Assembly: GCA_034770075.1 (NCBI GenBank)
Contig: CM068380.1
Span: 23,490,638-23,554,637 of the forward strand
Origin: Aralia elata
Taxonomy: Eukaryota; Streptophyta; Magnoliopsida; Apiales; Araliaceae
DNA: 64,000 nucleotides
Direction: 5' to 3'
Shown here: piece after piece, positions 57,150 through 64,000 of the stretch
How positions within the stretch are numbered: position 1 is the first letter of the stretch
Layout of the letters: each line of letters opens with the position of its first letter
Translations under genes and position numbers: made by a program
Notes under the pieces: model-generated
Database searches by the model: none
Told to the model about the DNA's origin: nothing
What the model saw: the letters and a program-made list of their open reading frames with translations, nothing else

Positions 57150-57900
57150 CAAATCGAGAAAATTATAAATCTATATTTAATGGCAGACAATGACTCGTTA
57201 CCAAGATCTGGGGTAAATTCTGAACATCAATTACCTAGTACTTAATTTATTACACATACTCTAGATAATATAAATGAAAAACATCATAAACTACAAGAAG
57301 CTTATAATTGTCTATATGAAGATAATGAAATTATTAAAGAAGATTTTATTAAATTAAAATTTTCATTAGAAAAATTAATTAAGACTAATAGAAATCTTGA
57401 AATAGAAAACTCAAATTTAATTGTAGTTAATTAAAATTTGAAAGAAGAAAAAGAGAAACTAGAAAATAATTTTTCAGAAAACTCACTACTAAAAGAAGAG
57501 TCAAAAAAATTAAGAAATATAAATAAAAATCTTGAAGTTAAAAATTCAATACTTGCGGTAATTAATGAAGATAGTCAATTACAAAATCAAGTGTTAAGTG
57601 AAGATATTAAAAATCTCAAGATTGAAAATTCATCTCTAAAGAAAGAATTAGAAAAACAAAGTGAAGATTCTTCTTTATTTGATCAAATTAAAATATTGAC
57701 TAAAGAACGTGATAATTTAAACACAATAGCCATTAAATTCACTAAAGGGAAAGAAAACCTTAATGTTATGCTTAATCAACAAAGATGTGGATTTAATAAA
57801 GAAGGATTATGATATATTGGAGAATCTAGTAAAACAAAAGATAAAAGACTCTATCAAGTTAAAAGTAAAGAAAAAGAAGGTGATACATCTCCCTTTCTAA
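57150..57900 (+). pseudogene. Coiled-coil extension between gag and protease
   Basis: A Lys/Glu/Asn/Leu-rich region is open at 57,438-57,812 and continues upstream across a stop at about 57,432. Heptad-like Leu/Ile spacing (LKEEKEKLENN, LRNINKNLEVKNSIL, IKNLKIENSSLKKELEKQ) predicts a long coiled coil of at least 150 residues. SIRE elements are known for an extended gag with such a segment. Its role is not established. Confidence 0.7.
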
Positions 57901-58279
57901 ATGCTCTTACTATAATAGAAATGGTCATTCCATTCATATGTGCAATACTCGAAATGAAAACTATAAAGGAAAAATGATTTGGGTTCCAAAAGGAACTTAC
58001 ACTGTACTTATTATTGTGAAGAATATAAGAAGAGAATTCTATAATTATCAAAAAAATGAAAGGTCTTATAGAAATTATCATCAAAGTTTTTTAGGATATA
58101 AAAATAGAATAAATCATGCTTACTATAGACCTGCTACTCATAGAATGCTTGTATCTACTAAGACTGATTCTATACCCAGTTTTGTAAAGGAAATCACAAA
58201 TGTTCCTTATACAAAATGGAAAACTTACCCAAAGGGCCCTTCTTAATTAAAGGGTACCCGTTCGTGAAATTAGTATACA

Positions 58280-61200
58280 TTGCAGGTATGTCTTGCAGCT
58301 GATACTAGCAAAAATAAATGGTATCTTGATAACGGTTGTTCAAGACATATGACAGGAGACAAATCAAAATTGAACAATCTACAAGCTACAGCATGTGGTG
58401 AGGTAACCTTTGGAGATAGCAACAAAGGTAAAGTAATTGGAATTGAAAGTATTGGTAATAAACACATAATAATTTTCAATGTACAATTAGTCACAGGACT
58501 CAGGTATAATCTTTTATCTATTAGCCAACTATGTGATAGTGGCTTTAAAATATCTTTTAGTCCTCATAACTATTTAATATTTGATCAATCTAGTAAATTG
58601 GTTTTGTTATGTCCTAGAAATCAGAATGTGTACACGTGTAACCTAGATACATATTCTCACCTAGATAATGTTTGTCTTATGTCTGCAAATGATGATATAT
58701 GGCTTTGGCATCGCAGATTAGGACACATCAACATGAAATTGATCAATAACATTTCTTCTAAAGAACATGTTCGTGGTCTTCCAAAACTGAAGTTTTTAAA
58801 AGATCATATTTGTGACGCCTGTGAATTAAGAAAATAAATTTATGCATCCTATAAACCTAAACTCACAGTATCAACCTCTCGACCTTTAGAACTCTTGCAT
58901 ATGGACCTAGTAGGACCTATTCCTAAACATAACATGGGTGGTGTTGTATATATTCTAGTCTTGGTTGATGACTACTCTCGATTTACATGGGTTAATTTTC
59001 TAAAATTTAAAAATGAAGCTATAAATTTTTTTTCTGCTTTGTGTAAGAAAGTTCAGAATCAACAAGGAAGTCTTATTGTTTATATTTGATCTGATCACGG
59101 AAGACAATTTGACAATTCTAATTTTATTATGTTCTGTGATGAGCACGGTATAAGTCATAATTTCTCTGCTCCTTATACACCACAATCAAATGGTGTGATT
59201 GAAAGGAAAAATTGAACCTTACAGGAAATGGCTAATACTATGTTAAATGAATATTGTCTTCCTAAATATTTTTAGGCTGAAGCAGTAGCAACGTCCTGTT
59301 ATATTTTAAATCGAGTCCTATTAAGTCCAATTTTGCTCAAAACTCCCTTTGAGCTTTATTATAAAAGAACTCCAAAAATAAATTATTTTTATATTTTTGG
59401 GAGTAAATGTTTTATTTTAAATACAAAAGGACATCTGCTAAAGTTTGATCCTAAATCTGATAAGGGAATCTTTCTAGGATATTCACTTAATAGTAAAGCA
59501 TACAGAGTTTTTAACAAAAGAAGTCTAGTTGTTGAGGAATCAATGAATGTAACTTTTGATAAGTCTCAGCTACCTCTCAAATATAAAGAGTTAGTTCACA
59601 GTGACGTTGTCATTGAAGACATTCTCAAAAATATGGAGGAACCAAAACTAGAAAATGTTTCTCCACCTGTCAATGTTAATCCTCTTGAAAATCCCAATCC
59701 TCAGTTAAATGACTTACCAAAAGATACAGATATTGTTAAAAATCATCCTTTAGAAAATGCGATCGGTGACATTGACATAGGAATTCTCACAAGATCACAA
59801 GCACATAACTTGGCTGGTCATTTATCCTTCTTGTCCCAAATTAAGCCTAAAAATATAAAAGATGCTTTACTGGACGAAGATTGGATAATAACTATACAGG
59901 ATGAACTTGAACAGTTCACCAGGAACAAAGTCTGGGAGTTAGTTCCAAAACCCGATCATACTTCTATTATTAGAACTCAATAGGTTTTTCGTAACAAGTT
60001 AGATGAAAGCAGAACTATTATACGTAACAAGGCCAGACTAGTTGCACAAGGGTATAATCAACTGGAAGGTATTCATTATGATGAAACATATGCTCATGTT
60101 GCTAGAATTGAATCTATACGTATGTTATTAGCTTTTGCACGCCATAAAGATTTTAAATTGTTTCAAATGGATGTCAAATCTGTATTTTTAAATGGCGTTA
60201 TTGAAGAGAAAGTTTATGTCAAATAACCTCCTGGTTTTGAAGATTTTGATCGTCCTTAATATGTTTATAAATTGCATAAAGCTTTATATAGTTTAAAATA
60301 GACCCGAGAGCTTGGTATGAACGTTTAAGCAAATTTTTGCTTGAAAATGGTTTTAAAAGGGGTACTATCGATACTACCTTGTTTATTAAATATAAAAATG
60401 ATGATATTCTTATTATACAAAGTTATGTTGATGACATCGTTTTGGGTTCTACTGATATTAATATGTGCAATGATATCTCTGAAAGCATGAGTAAGGAATT
60501 TGAAATGAGCATGATGGGAGAATTTTCTTCCTAGGATTACAAATCAAGCAAGACGAAAAAGGTATTCATATTTTTCAATCCAAATATTGCAAAGAAATGA
60601 TTAAGAAATTTGGTTTAGAGTCCGTGAAACCTCTTAATACTCCTATGTCAACCATTGATAAATTAACTACTGATGAAAATGGAAAAAGTGTTGACACAAA
60701 GAAATACAGAGGAATGATTGGAAGTCTGTTGTCTATCACAGCTAGTAGACCTGACATTATGTTCAATGTCTGTAAATGTGCCAGATTTCAATCAAATCCT
60801 AAAGAATCACATTTGGTTACAGTTAAAAGAATTTTTCAATATCTAAAAGGAACTACAGACTTAGGTTTATGGTATCCTAAAGGTTAACAATTTGATCTTG
60901 TTTGTTTCTCAGATTCTGACTATGTCGGTCATCATGTTGATCGAAAAGATACAAACGGCACTTGTCAGTTTTTAGGTGGATGTCTAGTTTCTTAGTTTTT
61001 TAAGAAACAAAATTCAATATCTATCTCAACCACCGAAGCAGAATATATAGCTGCTGCACGTTGTTATGCACAAATACTGTGGATGAAACAGACCCTTACT
61101 AATTATAATATAAAATTTAATTGTGTGTCAATATTATGTGATAATACAAGTGCTATTAATCTAAGCAAAAATATTGTGTTGCATGCTAGATCAAAACATA

Positions 61201-61366
61201 TAGATGTTCGACATCATTTTTTATGTGATTATGTAAATAGTGGCATTATTAAATTAGAACATATTGATACGAATTTAAATATTGCTGATATATTTACTAA
61301 ACCTTTAAGTTCTGAAAGATTTTGTAAACTACGTATAGATTTAGGAATGTTGGATATTTCATTATA
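58280..61366 (+). pseudogene. SIRE-type copia pol
   Basis: Protease: WYLDNGCSRHMTGD (58,320; the Ser/Thr after Asp is altered to Asn in DNG). Pre-integrase: LWHRRLGHINMKL (about 58,700). Integrase: LHMDLVGPI, VYILVLVDDYSRFTWV, SDHGRQFDN and YTPQSNGVIERKN (58,890-59,215). Reverse transcriptase: WELVPKP, NKARLVAQGYNQ, QMDVKSVFLNGVI and YVDDIVLGST (59,930-60,450). RNase H: SDSDYVGH, ISTTEAEYIAAARC and RSKHIDVRHHFL, ending NIADIFTKPL and LGMLDISL-stop at 61,366. At least ten in-frame stops and several frameshifts are present. Most replace Arg CGA, Gln CAA or Trp TGG. Confidence 0.9.
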
Positions 61367-61367
61367 A

Positions 61368-61700
61368 TTATATATGCATTTAAATATTTTTTAATAATAT
61401 TTACTCATATAAATGTTTGTTGTTAATATATATATCTTATTTTATATATATATTTATAAAATATTTTCTTTAAAAATATTATTATAAATACTTATTAAAT
61501 TCTATTTTGCAATTAAATAGTTATTTTTTAGTAACATTTACATATATATATATATATATATATTATCTATTAGTAATATATTATTTTATATTTATATATT
61601 TATAAAATATTTTCTTTAAAAATATGATTATAAATATATTTTTATTAAAAAAAATTAACATTTAATTAGTTAAAATTATTTTTCAAAACATATATATATA
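61368..61700. other. AT-rich spacer after SIRE pol
   Basis: Nearly pure A+T with several TATATATA runs. No coding signal. Confidence 0.6.
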
Positions 61701-61704
61701 TCTC

Positions 61705-63369
61705 GGACTTGATCTGAACCGTTGGATTGAATTGGCTCAAATCAAATGGTGGAAAGCTTCAATCCCTGTACAATGATATGGGCCAATCACAAACAAGCAC
61801 ACAGATTAAGACGTCCATCGTTCGATCATTTACTCAGAAAGAATCCCAACCTTCGGATCAAATGGTCAATCGTTGGTCAGTTAAAAGGTTAAAACACCAG
61901 ATCCTATCCCAGCCGTTGATCATTTTTCAGATTAATTTTCAACCGCTGGATCAGTAAGGTAAACCTAATTATAAATACCTAAAATTTTATCTCACTTCAT
62001 GTTTTTTTCTTCTCTTTCTTTATCATTCGTCGCTCGAATTCTCTCCCTTCTCAAATCCTAAATCTTCTCCACCAAAAATCCTGAGTTCTGATTCGATTTA
62101 GACAAAAACAATCCGATTAAACGTTTTCTCAACCTCTAATTTGTATCTTTACCGATTAATTTTCTCAAAAATGGTTTTAAAATTTCCTTTCAAAGATGTG
62201 TCTAATGAACTGACAAAAATAGTTTTGAAATTGTTTTTATCATCCATTCTTGGTTTTACAAAATCTCTGTTAATTTCTTTTGGGTTTTGAATCGATCAAA
62301 ATAAATGTTTATAAAACCCTATTTTTCTAAACTGATGATATTCAAGCATTACTTTATTCAATCTAAATCAGATCTGTAAAATCTGATGAAGTTCTTTTTA
62401 ATCTCAAAATGGTTTTCTAAATTTGTTCAACTTCTATTGTTTTTATATATAGTTTTTATTTAGAACAATATTTACATAAGATTCTAATTCGAAGATGGCA
62501 ACGCTGTGCATACATCTCCTACATTTTTTATTAAGCAGCCGCTAAGGTAATATTTCTAGGTTTATTTAAGTTGCTTGTTGATAGAATTATGCCTTCATCT
62601 TTTCTGAGCTAAGCCTCTATGAATGACTATATGAACTACTATGTTGGGATAACTTGTTGTGGTTATTTGTTCTGAGCCTCAATGAGATAATTCTTCTTTA
62701 AATCTTATCATTACTATGAATTGCTAGTCTGGACGAAGTTAAACTGTGATGTTGGTAGTTTTTTGTTTCACATAAAATTGGATAAAGACCTAAGTATCTG
62801 GCTTCTCTATAATGCATTTCTTTGTATGTGCCGAACTCTGTTGTCGGCTGTTGATTGTTTTTGACATCTAGTTCATGCAGTGAACATTCTCTTTCTCTAT
62901 TTTCAAACTGAAGTTAGTAGTGAAAAACAATTTTTTTTTAAAAAAACTAAATAGTTTAGTCAATGGTTATACTTCAACTGACATTATTTTGTTGACTATT
63001 TTGTGTTGTCTTCATTTAATGCTTTAAACAGTTTTTTTTATATCTAAAACACTGCTCTGATTTCTTGAAAAAGTGTCAAACAGTCCGAGGTATGGCTCCA
63101 CTTCTTACAAAACCTTCTTTATAATTACTGCCTATTTACTCATCTCTATGTGACTCAGCTATTCTTCATATCTGTGTATTAAATGTTAGATTGCCTTATG
63201 TGACTATATATTACTTGTATAATTTGAAATTGTAGAAAATAACCTCACTTATCTCTGAGTCTTACTCTTTTCATCTATCCTGTCCTCTTAGTCCTACTCT
63301 ACACTTTCATCTGAGTCTTACTTTCACTTTGCATATTCTCTGTTTTAGTGTTTTGTTTTCAAAACAAAA
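61705..63369 (+). promoter_or_regulatory. Promoter-like region and leader before the env-like ORF
   Basis: Between 61,718 and 61,955 variants of CCGTTGGATCA recur (AACCGTTGGATTG, TTCGGATCAAATGGTCAATCGTTGG, GCCGTTGATCA, AACCGCTGGATCA). They are followed by a TATA-like ATTATAAATACC at about 61,968-61,979, then a pyrimidine-rich leader (TTTCTTCTCTTTCTTTATC) from about 62,000. The rest up to 63,369 has no long open frame and could be an untranslated leader or intron. The arrangement looks like an RNA polymerase II promoter for a separate transcript, which is inference. Confidence 0.45.
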
Positions 63370-64000
63370 ATGGAAAATATTTCATCTTCAAAATGTAAAA
63401 AATCTGCATTGTACTCTGAGGTCCACCCTGATACATGCATTCCATACTTAGTCACTCCACATGCACAAACTAAGTACATACTTCTGAGACATAGTCTCAA
63501 CCCTAATTTGGGAATAACTTTTAACAGTTTTCCCAATCTTTTGGAAAACTGATAAGCATAGGATGGGAGTCCTTGGTAGTTTTTAATGATAGAAATATTT
63601 ATCTTAGTCTCATAGTTAAGTTTTATTCTCGTATGACCTTCCACAGAGACAACTCTATTGTGTTAGTTAGTATGACCACATGCATTCAAGGCATAGAATT
63701 TACAATTGATGAACAACTGTTTTTAAGGCCTTACATTTAAGACACTCCATATTAGAACTACCTAGACTAAATGAATATGCATGTCTAATAGGTTTTTCTA
63801 TGACTGCATGCATGACATTCAATCAAAATTTGGCAACTGTAACTGAACAAATTGTTCTTGCATTAGCTTTTGATTTTTTAGTTAATGTTGGTGTGAAATT
63901 TTTAACTTCTCAATCTCAATTTCTGGGAAAAATCATGAGAAAGAATTTTATGCCAGCTAGAGATGATAGAAGTTTATGTCCATTTGACTTAGAACTCATA
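63370..64000 (+). pseudogene. Env-like (plant transposon protein) ORF of the SIRE-type element, partial
   Basis: ATG at 63,370 opens MENISSSKCKKSALYSEVHP, 60 codons, then a stop at about 63,550. Beyond it, continuing in the same frame, are IGWESLVVFNDRNIYLSLIVKFYSR and CIQGIEFTIDEQLF, the W-SL--FN--IY--LV-EFY and V-G--I pattern of the extra ORF found downstream of pol in SIRE elements and in other plant transposon proteins. Many stops follow before the window ends. I see no signal peptide or membrane segment in the visible part, so 'env' is a name by position only. Confidence 0.55.

Larger units (their letters stand above)
49975..64000 (+). mobile_element. SIRE/Maximus-type copia element, runs off the right edge
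   Basis: A long 5' LTR (about 49,975-55,988 with a nested solo LTR) is followed by TTGGTATCAGAGC, gag starting MSRPPLFDGTNFAT, a coiled-coil-rich extension, copia pol, and, beyond pol, an env-like open frame from 63,370. Gag wording, the extension and the env-like ORF define the SIRE lineage. The 3' LTR lies outside the window, so its ends cannot be confirmed. It interrupts the gypsy integrase at its left edge. Confidence 0.85.

Noticed and set aside
1..64000. tRNA, rRNA and telomere-like repeats
   Set aside because: Only primer-binding sites complementary to tRNA ends were found. Single CCCTAAA occurrences are isolated and not arrayed.

Overview
The window looks like a gene-poor, repeat-dense stretch of a nuclear chromosome from a eudicot plant. 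It is AT-rich, with an intron-containing PHD-finger gene of a plant-specific family, a relic of a plant UGT85-type glycosyltransferase, and layer upon layer of Ty1/copia, Ty3/gypsy, hAT and MITE elements. Nothing bacterial or organellar was seen. The species cannot be told from the sequence alone.

Layout. 1-5,512: decayed Ty3/gypsy LTR material on the minus strand, with one clear tRNA-iMet-type primer-binding site at 3,858-3,870. 5,513-19,782: a long gypsy LTR on the minus strand, split by a complete but coding-dead 8.7-kb copia element (7,171-15,897, target duplication ATGTC). 19,783-20,315: truncated UGT85-like pseudogene, minus strand. About 20,820-25,240: a plus-strand gypsy LTR remnant, split by a 2.5-kb non-autonomous LTR element (21,807-24,343, target duplication GTTAT). 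25,411-31,265: the only gene that appears intact, a five-exon PHD-finger gene on the minus strand (711 codons). 32,086-38,085: a small non-autonomous copia element with three 237-bp LTR copies caused by a tandem duplication; its second LTR holds a 3.35-kb hAT transposon (33,957-37,306, target duplication GAAGTCAT). 38,517-39,929: two related MITEs. About 39,370-49,974: remnant of a Tat-like Ty3/gypsy element, with integrase on the minus strand and, downstream of it, an intron-containing plant-mobile-domain (PMD) gene in antisense. It is interrupted by MITE-2 and by a Tork/Tnt1-like copia element (42,264-47,581, target duplication ATGAT). 49,975-64,000: a SIRE/Maximus-type copia element running off the right edge. 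Its 5' LTR contains a 3.7-kb solo gypsy LTR (50,516-54,196, target duplication GAAAG), and its pol is followed by a promoter-like stretch and an env-like open frame.

How it fits together. Apart from the PHD gene, the content is explained by nested insertion, whose order can be read from the target duplications. Coding frames of the mobile elements are broken mainly by changes that look like C-to-T or G-to-A transitions at Gln, Arg and Trp codons, as expected of methylated, silenced DNA. The least routine features are the antisense PMD gene with spliceosomal introns inside a gypsy remnant; the recurrent GC-rich palindromic minisatellites in unrelated LTRs and leaders, some with compensated base changes; a thrice-repeated 20-mer carrying GTGCAC in a copia leader; and the triple-LTR element that supplies its own empty sites for the hAT insertion.
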